DNA of 64,000 bases from Psychroserpens damuponensis (GCF_000826655.1 NZ_JXJO01000016.1:359001-423000), one strand, 5' to 3'; positions 17,041-25,798 are shown, numbered from the stretch's first letter. Made by a program: numbers and translations. Notes: generated by a model not told the origin, from the letters alone.

Positions 17041-17805
17041 ATGATTACATTATTTCGTCGTTTTAGACAGCGACTTCTCACCGAAAATAAATTTTCAAAA
17101 TACCTCATCTATGCTATTGGTGAAATTATCCTTGTAGTGATTGGGATTTTAATTGCCTTAAATATTAATAATTGGAGTAATAACAGGCAACTACGCAAAA
17201 CCGAACAAGCCTATTTGTTATCACTTCAAAGTGAGTTTAAAACCAATCTTGGTAAGTTAAATAAGACGATTTCAGAAAATAAAGAACTAATGCAAAACAT
17301 AGAGGAATTGCTCACTTTATTTGATAGTAAAGTTCGTGATACCATAAGTGATAAAGGAATTTCAGATTTAATGTTTTCATTTTTTGGAAGCTCAGTAAGC
17401 TATCAACCTTCAAAAGGTGTATTAACCGATATTATTAGTTCAGGGAACCTTAATTTAATTCAAAATGAACAACTAAGACAACATCTTGCTTCTTTTGAAA
17501 GCACGTTAGATACATTTGAATTACAAGAAAAAGGTATTAATTCAATAAAAGAAGACATGTTTCATCTACTAAATATAAATGGAAACATACGAAAAGTACT
17601 ATTTGATAGAGGTATTGATTTTGAACATCAATCTATTTCAGATACAGTTAGCAATAGAAACTTGTTTAGCTTAACAGAGTTTGAGAATAACCTTTTAAAT
17701 TACTATTTGTCAATTAATGCTGCCAATGGCTCAAAAGTTTTTGGAGGTATAAAAGAGAACATAGAACTCATTTTAGTTGAACTAGATTCAGAAATAGAAA
17801 AATGA
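17041..17805 (+). CDS. DUF6090-like membrane-anchored protein, paralogue 1
   Basis: 254 residues, no known catalytic motif. A basic N-terminus (FRRFRQRLL) precedes one membrane helix at about residues 23-42 containing YAIGEIILVVIGILIALNI. The Arg/Lys-rich side implies a cytosolic N-terminus and a periplasmic body. The body is mostly helical, with a conserved patch SGNLNLIQNEQLRQHL at about 134. Family assignment (DUF6090, Bacteroidota) is from memory. It is the first of five paralogues and ends with a 4-bp overlap (ATGA) with the next. No function is known to me. Confidence 0.9.
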   Translation: MITLFRRFRQRLLTENKFSKYLIYAIGEIILVVIGILIALNINNWSNNRQLRKTEQAYLLSLQSEFKTNLGKLNKTISENKELMQNIEELLTLFDSKVRDTISDKGISDLMFSFFGSSVSYQPSKGVLTDIISSGNLNLIQNEQLRQHLASFESTLDTFELQEKGINSIKEDMFHLLNINGNIRKVLFDRGIDFEHQSISDTVSNRNLFSLTEFENNLLNYYLSINAANGSKVFGGIKENIELILVELDSEIEK

Positions 17806-18539
17806 TAAAATTCTTTAGAAAAATCCGCCAAAACCTAATTATGGAAAATAAAACAACCCAATACTTTAAATACGCTATTGGTGAAATATTTCTTGTTGTT
17901 ATTGGTATTCTCATTGCGCTACAGATTAACAATTGGAATCAAGAAAGACTGCTGCAAAATGAAGAAAAAATTATTCTAAAAAATATACACACTGAATTTT
18001 TAGAAAATAAAGTTGCTTTAAAATTAGGTGTTGAAGAAAACAATCAAGGTTGCAAAGCTTCCATAGCGTTAATGAACCTTGTTGGACAAAAAAGAGAACT
18101 TATCCAACAACACAATTTGGATAGTTTGATGTATGTAATGCTAGAAACTGGTTCATTCAGACCTTCAGAAAATACAATTTCAGACTTATTACAGTCAGGT
18201 AAATTACAATTATTACAAAATGAAGATTTAAAAAATTTACTTTATAAATGGACAAGAACCCTAAAGAAAACTGATGTCAGTTACAGTAGAGTTGAATTAA
18301 AAATTGATAATGAATTAATTCCTTATTTATCAAAACATTATTCCATGAAAGATATCGATACGCATGGCGTGTTACAATGGAAAAGCAAAACCTTACTAAA
18401 CATAGACAAGCTTTATATATTCGAAGACATACAATTTGAAAACATTATGGATGATTATTTATACAGGGTGAAATCGGCTAGCAATAACCTTAAGCAGTTA
18501 GAAATAATTATTGATGCCATAATTAAAGAAACAGAATGA
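17802..18539 (+). CDS. DUF6090-like membrane-anchored protein, paralogue 2
   Basis: 245 residues with the same plan as paralogue 1: basic start (FFRKIRQNLI), helix YAIGEIFLVVIGILIALQI, NNWN after the helix, and the patch SGKLQLLQNEDLKNLL at about 132. The start overlaps the previous stop by 4 bp, so translation is probably coupled. Its anchor-coding DNA shares a 39-nt identical block (17850-17888) with paralogue 4. The C-terminal 100 residues barely resemble the other copies. Confidence 0.9.
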   Translation: MIKFFRKIRQNLIMENKTTQYFKYAIGEIFLVVIGILIALQINNWNQERLLQNEEKIILKNIHTEFLENKVALKLGVEENNQGCKASIALMNLVGQKRELIQQHNLDSLMYVMLETGSFRPSENTISDLLQSGKLQLLQNEDLKNLLYKWTRTLKKTDVSYSRVELKIDNELIPYLSKHYSMKDIDTHGVLQWKSKTLLNIDKLYIFEDIQFENIMDDYLYRVKSASNNLKQLEIIIDAIIKETE

Positions 18540-19291
18540 TAAAAATTTTTAGAAACATGAGAAAAAATCTTCTTAACGAAGGCAAAACCACAAAATACTT
18601 TAAATACGCCTTTGGCGAAATCATCCTAGTTGTTATTGGGATTCTCATTGCCCTACAAATTAATAATTGGAACCAAAAACGTCTTCAAAAGCTCACATTA
18701 AACAACTACTACGAACGTATGCACGAAGAGTTAGAAAGTAGTCGTGATAAACTAGACAATTTAATTAATGGGATTGATAGTTTAGTAATTCAAAATAGAA
18801 AAACGCTCGAAATATTAAGCTCTAACAACAAAGATTCTATACCAACACTGCAAAAAACCTTAGGAGCATTAGGTACTGCTTGGGTCAATAATTTTAATTA
18901 CCCAATTGTTCAAGAATTTATGAATGAAGGCTATTTAGCTAAAGTAAATAACACCAAAATTAAAGACGAGCTGCAAGCATTTAGTTTTCAATTAAACCGT
19001 TTCAAGGCACTTGATAAAGGCATAGGTGATCAATATATATCAACTATAGATCCATTTATAATCAAAAATCTTAATTACTCACAAATTGCTCTAGATATGT
19101 ATAAAGGCAGCCTCGTATCTGGAGGGCCTGAAACAGATTTTGATAAGCTATTTAATAATTTAGAAGCATGGAATATCATTACGCTTAAGTTAGAGATGCT
19201 TATTTATCAAAAGTACACTTTGCAAGAATTTAAAGCTATGAGAGAGCGCCTAATCAACTTATTAAATTCAGAGCTAAACTTGAAACCATGA
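18536..19291 (+). CDS. DUF6090-like membrane-anchored protein, paralogue 3
   Basis: 251 residues. Anchor YAFGEIILVVIGILIALQI, then NNWNQKR. The outer domain is helical and the most divergent around the central patch, which reads EGYLAKVNNTKIKDEL at about 131 instead of SGxLxLI. Overlaps both neighbours by 4 bp. Unknown function; probably acts together with the other copies. Confidence 0.9.
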   Translation: MIKIFRNMRKNLLNEGKTTKYFKYAFGEIILVVIGILIALQINNWNQKRLQKLTLNNYYERMHEELESSRDKLDNLINGIDSLVIQNRKTLEILSSNNKDSIPTLQKTLGALGTAWVNNFNYPIVQEFMNEGYLAKVNNTKIKDELQAFSFQLNRFKALDKGIGDQYISTIDPFIIKNLNYSQIALDMYKGSLVSGGPETDFDKLFNNLEAWNIITLKLEMLIYQKYTLQEFKAMRERLINLLNSELNLKP

Positions 19292-20070
19292 TTAAATTTT
19301 TTAGAAAAATACGATACGACCTTATGGAGAAAAACAAAACAACCCAATACTTTAAATACGCTATTGGTGAAATAGTACTTGTCGTCATTGGTATTCTCAT
19401 TGCGCTACAGATTAATACTTGGAATGAAAACAGAAAGAATAGTCAATACGAACAGAACTATCTTCAAAGAATTCTAAAGGATTTACACAAAGACCAAACT
19501 GAACTTGAGATGCATTTTAATACAGACACGTTAAAACTAGATGCATTTACACAGATAATGCGTATACAAACGACTAATTCAATTACATCAAATCAACAAG
19601 CTTTTTTAACGGCTTCAAGTAAAGTTCAAAGGACCAACTGGTTTGAAGGCAATGATGTGGTATTCAATGAAATGAAATTTTCTGGTAAGTTAGCGTTAAT
19701 CGCTTCAGAGGAATTAAGAGAAAGTATACAAAATTATTATAAGCAAGTAGAAGAGGTTATAAAACAAGAAAACACCTACATTGCCATACAGACAAGTGCC
19801 TATTACAGATTGCGTGATTGTATGGGTGATGCCTTTATATATGAGGCTTCTATGGCACCACGATGGAATTCAAATACTAACGTGGTCACTCATGAAGATA
19901 TCATTCACTTTTATGATAATTTAAATGACGTTCAAAAAAAAGAAGTATTTAAAGATTTTACCATACTAAAAGCAAACATTTTGTACAGTAACAACGTTAG
20001 AGCGACCCTCGACGAAAAAGGTAAAGCAACAATTAAAATCATAAATGATTATTTAGAGAAGCAGAAATAA
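19288..20070 (+). CDS. DUF6090-like membrane-anchored protein, paralogue 4
   Basis: 260 residues, the longest copy. Anchor YAIGEIVLVVIGILIALQI. Patch FSGKLALIASEELRESIQ at about 131. The outer domain carries one Cys (DCMGDAF) not shared by the others. Overlaps the preceding stop by 4 bp; the last paralogue follows after 24 bp. The anchor-coding DNA is nearly identical to that of paralogue 2, which suggests recent duplication or conversion. Confidence 0.9.
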   Translation: MIKFFRKIRYDLMEKNKTTQYFKYAIGEIVLVVIGILIALQINTWNENRKNSQYEQNYLQRILKDLHKDQTELEMHFNTDTLKLDAFTQIMRIQTTNSITSNQQAFLTASSKVQRTNWFEGNDVVFNEMKFSGKLALIASEELRESIQNYYKQVEEVIKQENTYIAIQTSAYYRLRDCMGDAFIYEASMAPRWNSNTNVVTHEDIIHFYDNLNDVQKKEVFKDFTILKANILYSNNVRATLDEKGKATIKIINDYLEKQK

Positions 20071-20094
20071 GAACATAATCACTAAAGTGTAAAC

Positions 20095-20808
20095 ATGGTA
20101 AATTTTTTTAGACGCATAAGACAGCAATTACTCTCTAAAAACAAATTTAGTAAATATCTAATTTATGCCATTGGCGAAATAGTATTAGTAATTATAGGTA
20201 TACTTATAGCGTTAGCCATTAACGAAAATGCACAAAACAACAATAATTTAAAATTACGCGACCTATATATCATTCAGTTAAATGACGAAGCAAATCGTAA
20301 CATAGAACGATTAATAGAGCATAAAGATTTTACAGCTGTAATGCTTAAAGAAATTGATACGTTAGTGAATATATTATACTTTAAAGACTACGATAACCCA
20401 AAAATTGCCGAAAAATCAGATAGGATAATGCATACTAGCTACATAAACCCAACAATGATAACTTATGAAAATTTGAAATTTTCTGGAGACTTAAAGTTGT
20501 TTGATGATTTAAACTTGCGTAATGCTATTTCAGAACCATATGAAACATTTAATGATATAAAAACCGTTGAAGATTTAGATTTTCAAGGGTTCAAAGATTA
20601 TTACGAGAATTTTTTAATTAAAAACGTGAGCTTTTTTGAAATGCAGTTAAGCTCAAAAAATTATGCAAAAGAAATCCATTTTCAAAATTATATTTTAGCA
20701 CGACGAACCTCTTTAAATCTCAACAAAGAAGCTTATGAACGTTCAATCAAATCCTTTAATAAACTAAAAGCTATTTTTGCAGCATTTGATAAAAATAATA
20801 GTAACTAA
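20095..20808 (+). CDS. DUF6090-like membrane-anchored protein, paralogue 5
   Basis: 237 residues, the shortest. Anchor YAIGEIVLVIIGILIALAI is followed by NENAQ instead of NNWN. Patch FSGDLKLFDDLNLRNAI at about 129. Closest to paralogue 1 in the N-terminal LLSKNKFSKYLIYAIGE. Separated by 24 bp from paralogue 4 but clearly in the same array. No terminator is visible before the convergent gene at 20852. Confidence 0.9.
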   Translation: MVNFFRRIRQQLLSKNKFSKYLIYAIGEIVLVIIGILIALAINENAQNNNNLKLRDLYIIQLNDEANRNIERLIEHKDFTAVMLKEIDTLVNILYFKDYDNPKIAEKSDRIMHTSYINPTMITYENLKFSGDLKLFDDLNLRNAISEPYETFNDIKTVEDLDFQGFKDYYENFLIKNVSFFEMQLSSKNYAKEIHFQNYILARRTSLNLNKEAYERSIKSFNKLKAIFAAFDKNNSN

Positions 20809-20851
20809 TATAAAAATTTTAATAAGTATTTAAATCACAAAAATCCTAGAT

Positions 20852-21442
20852 TTACAATTCCTTAATCAAATCATAAATGCGTAAACGATTACTGTAATCA
20901 TAGGCATTGACATCTCTAACAAAGCAAAATTCACTTATTTGTTCTTTTTTTACTTTTTCTGAAAGTTGTTCAACTGTAAATGGGCCAAACTCTTTAGATT
21001 TTTCTACGTAGTAAAACTCATGATCGTAAATTAAATTTGAGACCTTTCGTTTGTATTTTTCTCTTAAAAAGGTTTGCACATCTTCAACAGAGTTTAAATC
21101 TTCGGTATAATTTGTTGTATTAATAAAAAGCGCAAATTCTTCTTTATTTTGGTGGTTAAGCACTAAAACATCATCATCTTTAAAATACACTTTTACAGTG
21201 ATAAGTCCATCTTCAGTCTCAATTGAAAAAATGTTTTGAATATCTATAGTCCAAGAGGTTTCAATAGAATAGTCTTTTCTAGAAATCTCTAAAATATTGT
21301 CGTCTTTAAAGGTGTAGGTAGATTTTTTTTTAGAAATTCCATTTACTAATACCCAAGCTTTATCAATAAATAACGACTTATAATGTAGCGAATAATTAAA
21401 CGGTTTTAAATTAGGAATAGTGTTGTGTAGGTATTCTTTCAT
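20852..21442 (-). CDS. unknown protein with C-terminal GYF_2 (DUF4339)-like domain
   Basis: 196 residues, soluble, no signal peptide. Residues about 1-130 are beta-rich and unrecognised (possibly PH-like). The C-terminal stretch YYVEKSKEFGPFTVEQLSEKVKKEQI resembles the GYF_2 module (Y..... GP.....L......G.I), thought to bind peptides. Convergent with the paralogue array and downstream of the LytTR gene by about 70 bp. Could be cotranscribed with the LytTR/LytS pair. Function unknown. Confidence 0.75.
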   Translation of the reverse strand: MKEYLHNTIPNLKPFNYSLHYKSLFIDKAWVLVNGISKKKSTYTFKDDNILEISRKDYSIETSWTIDIQNIFSIETEDGLITVKVYFKDDDVLVLNHQNKEEFALFINTTNYTEDLNSVEDVQTFLREKYKRKVSNLIYDHEFYYVEKSKEFGPFTVEQLSEKVKKEQISEFCFVRDVNAYDYSNRLRIYDLIKEL

Positions 21443-21512
21443 TAATAAGCAGACTTTAAAATAGATGGTGATTACTTAGGCAACGTGTAAATTACGTTTT
21501 TATTGACTAAAC

Positions 21513-22214
21513 CTAAAATTTTTCGAGCTGTTTTAAAACTTCTTTTTTATACGATCTACTTATTGGTAAGGTTTGATTGTTAATTGTAATATGCTCGTTT
21601 GTAAACGATTTAATGTGATTTATAGAAATGATATACGAGCGATGAATACGCATAAACAAACGCTTAGGTAATTTTGCTTCAATCGCACTTATCGTTTCTC
21701 TAGTGACAATAGTTTGGTGCTCTAAGTGTATTTTTAAATAATCACTATAACTCTCTATATAATAAATAGAACGATAATCTATTTTAATCATTTTGCGATC
21801 TGATCTCACAAACATAAATTCTGAAATGTCATGAGTTGAGGTCTTGGAGTTGGTTACATTTCCGTAGATATCAAAATACGTATCTAGCGCTTTTTTTAAT
21901 CGCTCAAACGAAATGGGTTTTAATAAATAATCTACAGCTTTTAGTTCAAAACCCTCAACAGCATAGTCTCTATAGGCAGTTGTGAAAATGACTTTAATGT
22001 TGCTATTTATAGATTTAGCGAATGAAATACCAGAAATTTCAGGCATGTTGATATCTAAAAACACCAAATCAATGTTTTGATTACTAATATGGTTAAAAGC
22101 CTCTAACGCATTACTACAGCTGGCAATCACATGTATGTTTTTGATTTTAGATAAATGCGTGGCAATAATTTCTCTTGCAATAGATTCATCATCAACAATT
22201 AAACACGATATCAT
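21513..22214 (-). CDS. LytTR-family response regulator
   Basis: Receiver domain at the N-terminus (CLIVDDESIAREII; phosphorylated Asp in DLVFLDINMPEISG; AVDYLLKP) and LytTR DNA-binding domain at the C-terminus (FMRIHRSYIISINHIKSF). I favour Met at 22214, which puts the DD motif in its usual place. Starts at 22229 and 22235 are also open and would overlap the kinase gene. Partner of the LytS-type kinase directly upstream. Target genes unknown; candidates are the neighbouring genes. Confidence 0.93.
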   Translation of the reverse strand: MISCLIVDDESIAREIIATHLSKIKNIHVIASCSNALEAFNHISNQNIDLVFLDINMPEISGISFAKSINSNIKVIFTTAYRDYAVEGFELKAVDYLLKPISFERLKKALDTYFDIYGNVTNSKTSTHDISEFMFVRSDRKMIKIDYRSIYYIESYSDYLKIHLEHQTIVTRETISAIEAKLPKRLFMRIHRSYIISINHIKSFTNEHITINNQTLPISRSYKKEVLKQLEKF

Positions 22215-22221
22215 TTGATGT

Positions 22222-23283
22222 TTAGTCATTACCAACCGTTTTAAGATTTAAATCTACCTCAAAAGTAGCTTCATTATTAAATATAGACAGTTCGTGTTTG
22301 TTAGGATATAATAATTCTAGTCGCTTTTTAATGTTATCTAATCCAATCCCATGTTGTGCCGTTTGGTTTTTAGAATTAGAATTTTTTATTCGGAAATGTA
22401 CCGTATCCAAACCAGCAGTGAGTTGTATTTCAATGTGTAACTTACCATGTTTAATACTACCATGTTTAAAGCTGTTTTCTATAAAAGGAAGTAATAGCAT
22501 AGGAGCAATAGTTGTGGTATTTGATTCTAAATTTACATCTATTTCAACACGTAAGGTGTCGTTAAAACGCATTTTTTCTAAAGCGATATAATCTTTAATA
22601 TGTTCGATTTCTTCATGAATTGGAACCATTGGTTTTTCGGTTTGATATAATAAATAATCTAATAAATTAGACAGTTTTAATATCATATCTGGCGTTTGTT
22701 CAGCTTTTTTTAGTGCTAAACCATACATCGTGTTTAAAGTGTTAAACAAAAAATGCGGATGAATTTGCGTTTTCAAATAATTGAGTTCTTGTTCCTTTAA
22801 TTTGAGTTGCGTGTTTAATATTTTGGTTTCTAGTATTTTGGTTGTTGACGCTTGCTTTAAATTAAGTTTTAATAATTTAAATGCACTTACCACAACAACT
22901 ACCAAATACACAGCAGTAGCTATAAAAATGATGTTTTTTGTAGCAGGATTCATTGCGCTATATTCAAAATTTGAAATGTAAATAAGACTAAAAAAGATAG
23001 ACACCATAAGTAAATACAACGAAATAATAAAGGTGTATAAACTGTAAAGTCCAAATTGCCAATACTTTTTTGTAATTAAATAATCGGGTATTAATTTGTA
23101 AGCAGAAACATACGTCGTTGCAATAGTTGTTGGCATAATAAATATTGAAAAAAGTAGCGTATCATTAAAGCTAGCGCTATTTGTTCTAAAAAAATAGGTG
23201 TAAAAAAATAAAACACTAGCCCAAAAGAGTAGGTGTAATAAAACCTGTCCTATTTTTTTTATAATAACTTGGTTCGTAAACAT
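22222..23283 (-). CDS. LytS-type sensor histidine kinase
   Basis: 353 residues. Four membrane helices (about 10-150), a short coiled coil, then a His_kinase domain with the phospho-accepting His in KTQIHPHFLFNTLNTMYGLA. A HATPase_c domain follows with LLPFIENSFKHG and GIGLDNIKKRL. Pairs with the LytTR regulator that follows. No extracellular sensor domain is visible, so the membrane helices presumably sense. Divergent from the TolQ-like gene. Confidence 0.93.
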   Translation of the reverse strand: MFTNQVIIKKIGQVLLHLLFWASVLFFYTYFFRTNSASFNDTLLFSIFIMPTTIATTYVSAYKLIPDYLITKKYWQFGLYSLYTFIISLYLLMVSIFFSLIYISNFEYSAMNPATKNIIFIATAVYLVVVVVSAFKLLKLNLKQASTTKILETKILNTQLKLKEQELNYLKTQIHPHFLFNTLNTMYGLALKKAEQTPDMILKLSNLLDYLLYQTEKPMVPIHEEIEHIKDYIALEKMRFNDTLRVEIDVNLESNTTTIAPMLLLPFIENSFKHGSIKHGKLHIEIQLTAGLDTVHFRIKNSNSKNQTAQHGIGLDNIKKRLELLYPNKHELSIFNNEATFEVDLNLKTVGND

Positions 23284-23472
23284 GGGTAGTTTCTTCTATA
23301 CAATAATACCATATTTTTTTTCTCAAACATATCAAATAGAGATGAACAACCAATTTAGTAAGGGTTTTGACATTAATGTTAAATCCAGTAGATAAATGGT
23401 TGTTGGTCGCATTTAATTAATATCAAAGGCCTTAATTTTTAAGTTTGAGCATGTTTAACTAAATTTATAATT

Positions 23473-23895
23473 ATGAATACACTAACAATTTCATGTCAAA
23501 GTCTCTTTACGCAATCTATCGCAACAAATCTATTTATGGATGGAGGTCCATTATTTATGACGCTTATTTTATTATGCCTTTTAGCATCATTAGTGTTTAT
23601 AATTATTGGTTTTATGAAAACAACGTCTGCACTACCAAAGGCGAGAAAAATGATGAGTCTAGCAGTAGATTCTAGTTTATTAGCACTTGTTATAGGTTTT
23701 CTAGGATCTGTAATTGGATTAATCACAGCTTTCGATTCTGTAGAAGCCATGGGAAATCCTGATCCTGCAATTTTTGCTGGCGGACTCAAAGTGTCGTTGT
23801 TAACAGCAACTTTTGGTCTCTTCAGCTTTGTTATCGCGAGGCTAGGAATTCTTATATTAAGATTGAGGTTACCTGTGAAAGATATTTCAGAATAA
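23473..23895 (+). CDS. small MotA/TolQ/ExbB-like proton channel family protein
   Basis: 140 residues, three membrane helices. The section LLALVIGFLGSVIGLITAFDSVEAMG followed by FAGGLKVSLLTATFGLFSFVIARL matches the conserved core of MotA/TolQ/ExbB. It is shorter than ExbB and has no ExbD/TolR partner next to it. Ends at a perfect terminator. A cytoplasmic-loop-poor stand-alone version; partner unknown. Confidence 0.8.
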   Translation: MNTLTISCQSLFTQSIATNLFMDGGPLFMTLILLCLLASLVFIIIGFMKTTSALPKARKMMSLAVDSSLLALVIGFLGSVIGLITAFDSVEAMGNPDPAIFAGGLKVSLLTATFGLFSFVIARLGILILRLRLPVKDISE

Positions 23896-23920
23896 ATAGC
23901 ACCTTCAATTTCAAATTTAT

Positions 23921-23952
23921 AAAAAGCGAACTTTTAAAAGTTCGCTTTTTTT
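23921..23952 (+). terminator. terminator of the TolQ/MotA-like gene
   Basis: AAAAAGCGAACTTTT (23921-23935) and AAAAGTTCGCTTTTT (23936-23950) are perfect inverted copies followed by T residues. Stop codon 25 bp upstream. Confidence 0.93.
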
Positions 23953-24071
23953 TATCATTTATAGTTCACGCGAGTATTTAATTTCATAATTTTAACCTAC
24001 TATTCAAATTAAATGTGACCTAACTATATTTTGAGTGTCCTAATACAAACAATATAATCAATTTATAATAT

Positions 24072-24647
24072 TTGCAACCCTCTAATGACATTGTAAAATT
24101 ATCAGATGAAGATCTGGTAAGTGCTATTGTTAAAACAAATGATACCATGCTTTTTGAAGTATTGTATGATCGTTTTGCAACGTTGGTATATAATAAATGC
24201 TATGGGTTTGCTAAAGATGGAGATGAGGCAAAAGACTTAACTCAAGATATCTTTTTGAAGCTTTTTGTAAAGTTGGCTAGCTTTAAGGGTAACTCAAAAT
24301 TTTCAACTTGGCTATATGCCTTTACGTATAACCATTGTGTTAATTATGTAACCAGAAATACAGCTAAAAAATTTGAAAAACAATCTGTAGATTATGCAGA
24401 TATTGAGAACATATCTGAAGACGTTGATGATTCGTCAGATTTTACAAACATGCGAGTGGATCAACTCAAAAAAGCATTAGAACTTGTATCTCCAGATGAA
24501 AAAATGATACTATTACTAAAATATCAAGATAACCTTACTATTAAGGAAATTGAAAGTGTTTTAGGTGTAGGGCAAAGCGCAGTGAAAATGAGAATTAAAC
24601 GCGCTAAAGATAAATTGTTAACTGTGTATAATAATAACCTTGACTAA
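24072..24647 (+). CDS. ECF-like RNA polymerase sigma factor
   Basis: 191 residues. Region 2 (YDRFATLVYNKCYGFAKDGDEAKDLTQDIFLKLF, then FSTWLYAFTYNHCVNYV) and region 4 (SPDEKMILLLKYQDNLTIKEIESVLGVGQSAVKMRIKRAKDKL) are clear. The start codon is TTG: the frame is closed upstream by TAA at 24066-24068 and the next in-frame ATG would remove part of region 2. The 58-codon gene overlaps its stop (TAATG), and an MscS gene follows. The set is likely one operon, perhaps for envelope or osmotic stress. Confidence 0.9.
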   Translation: MQPSNDIVKLSDEDLVSAIVKTNDTMLFEVLYDRFATLVYNKCYGFAKDGDEAKDLTQDIFLKLFVKLASFKGNSKFSTWLYAFTYNHCVNYVTRNTAKKFEKQSVDYADIENISEDVDDSSDFTNMRVDQLKKALELVSPDEKMILLLKYQDNLTIKEIESVLGVGQSAVKMRIKRAKDKLLTVYNNNLD

Positions 24648-24823
24648 TGGAAAATCCTTTTAAAGACATAGATCAGCCATTGAAGTCAGTTCCACCAGAA
24701 CTGAAGTCAAAAGTTATGAACGATATTGCTATTGCTAAGCTTATCATGGAGTTGGCAGAGTTGTTTTCATATAATTTAGGGGATGTTATCGAGACAGTAA
24801 TGAGTAAAAGAGATAAAAAGTAA
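24647..24823 (+). CDS. small 58-residue protein coupled to the sigma factor
   Basis: The ATG overlaps the sigma factor stop by one base (TAATG) and the frame runs to TAA at 24821-24823. The product starts MENPFKDIDQPLKSVPPELK and is followed by a probably helical SKVMNDIAIAKLIMELAELF segment and a basic tail (SKRDKK). No membrane helix, no Cys or His. It could modulate the sigma factor, but there is no recognisable anti-sigma motif. MscS starts 21 bp downstream. Confidence 0.8.
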   Translation: MENPFKDIDQPLKSVPPELKSKVMNDIAIAKLIMELAELFSYNLGDVIETVMSKRDKK

Positions 24824-24844
24824 AAGCTATTAAAATAATAAATC

Positions 24845-25672
24845 ATGGATAAATTAACTGAATATAAGGATACTGCAATGGGCTCACTATCTACTATGTG
24901 GCCAGAAATTATCAATATGGCTACAAATGTTGCCATCGCTATAGTAATACTTGTTTTGGGATGGCTTGCAGCAAAAGTCGTAACTCGAATTATTAAAAAA
25001 GCGCTTAAACTTGCTAAAGTGCACAAACTAGATGAGAAAATTAATGAGATTGAGATTGTAGAAGGGAAGCAGCTCAATTTTAATTCGGTAAAAATTATAA
25101 CAAAATTTGTTAAACTCATTATTTACATCATGGTAATTATCATGATTTCTGATGTTTTAGGTCTAGACATGCTATCAGAAAAAATAGGAGAATTTTTAAC
25201 GTATTTACCTAAGTTATTGGTCGCACTTGTCATTTTTATGATAGGACTGCTATTTGCTAATTTTGTTAAAAAAGGTTTACAATCTCTATTTGATTCTATG
25301 GATTTATCTGGAGGTAAAATGTTAAGCCAACTTGTATTTTTTCTATTACTTACATTTATTTCTATAACCGCTTTAAATCAAGCAGGCATAAATACAGATA
25401 TCATTACAAGTAATTTGACAATGATTTTAGCTGCCTTTTTATTAGCCTTTTCTTTGGCTTTTGGCTTGGGAGCAAAAGAAGTTGTTGGAGACTTATTAAA
25501 AACGTTTTACACTAGAAAAACATTTGAAGTAGGCAAGAAAATTGAATTTGAAGGTAAAGTGTACGAGATAGATTCTATAAATAATATCTCTGTGGTTTTA
25601 AAATCTAACGAAGGTAAAGTCATCGTACCAGTTAAGGATATTGTAGAAAACCATATTAAGGTCGTAGACTAA
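24845..25672 (+). CDS. MscS-family mechanosensitive ion channel
   Basis: 275 residues. Three or more N-terminal helices, with a pore-lining helix region LAFSLAFGLGAKEVVGDLLKTFYTRKTFEVGKKIEFEGKVYEIDSI, the MscS signature running into the beta domain. Shorter C-terminus than E. coli MscS. Releases solutes upon hypo-osmotic shock. Third gene after the sigma factor and the 58-residue protein. Confidence 0.9.
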   Translation: MDKLTEYKDTAMGSLSTMWPEIINMATNVAIAIVILVLGWLAAKVVTRIIKKALKLAKVHKLDEKINEIEIVEGKQLNFNSVKIITKFVKLIIYIMVIIMISDVLGLDMLSEKIGEFLTYLPKLLVALVIFMIGLLFANFVKKGLQSLFDSMDLSGGKMLSQLVFFLLLTFISITALNQAGINTDIITSNLTMILAAFLLAFSLAFGLGAKEVVGDLLKTFYTRKTFEVGKKIEFEGKVYEIDSINNISVVLKSNEGKVIVPVKDIVENHIKVVD

Positions 25673-25727
25673 ACATTATTTTTTAGGGATTATGTTATAA
25701 AAAGTTTAGTCTCTTCAAGGTTTTCTC

Positions 25728-25759
25728 TAATCCCTTGTCATTAATTTGATAAGGGATTA
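25728..25759. terminator. stem-loop between convergent mscS and nuclease genes
   Basis: TAATCCCTTGTCA (25728-25740) pairs with TGATAAGGGATTA (25747-25759), 13 bp with one G-U wobble and a 6-nt loop. No strong T-run flanks it. A partial third copy, AGGGATTA, lies at 25685-25692. It may serve as a bidirectional terminator or an RNA end protector. Confidence 0.5.
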
Positions 25760-25798
25760 ACTGCGGAAATGTAACAACTCCAAAACCTTTAAATTGTA

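Noticed and set aside
17041-20808. Array as a phage or toxin-immunity cassette
   Set aside because: No phage, integrase, toxin or mobile gene nearby; composition looks similar to the neighbours by eye.
24067-24074. AATATTTG as the sigma factor promoter
   Set aside because: One base off consensus and it overlaps the only sensible start codon (TTG at 24072), so it cannot be the main promoter of this start.
24673-25119. 148-residue minus-strand ORF over the sigma/MscS junction
   Set aside because: Lies antisense to the 58-codon gene and mscS, with no promoter or family; a shadow frame.
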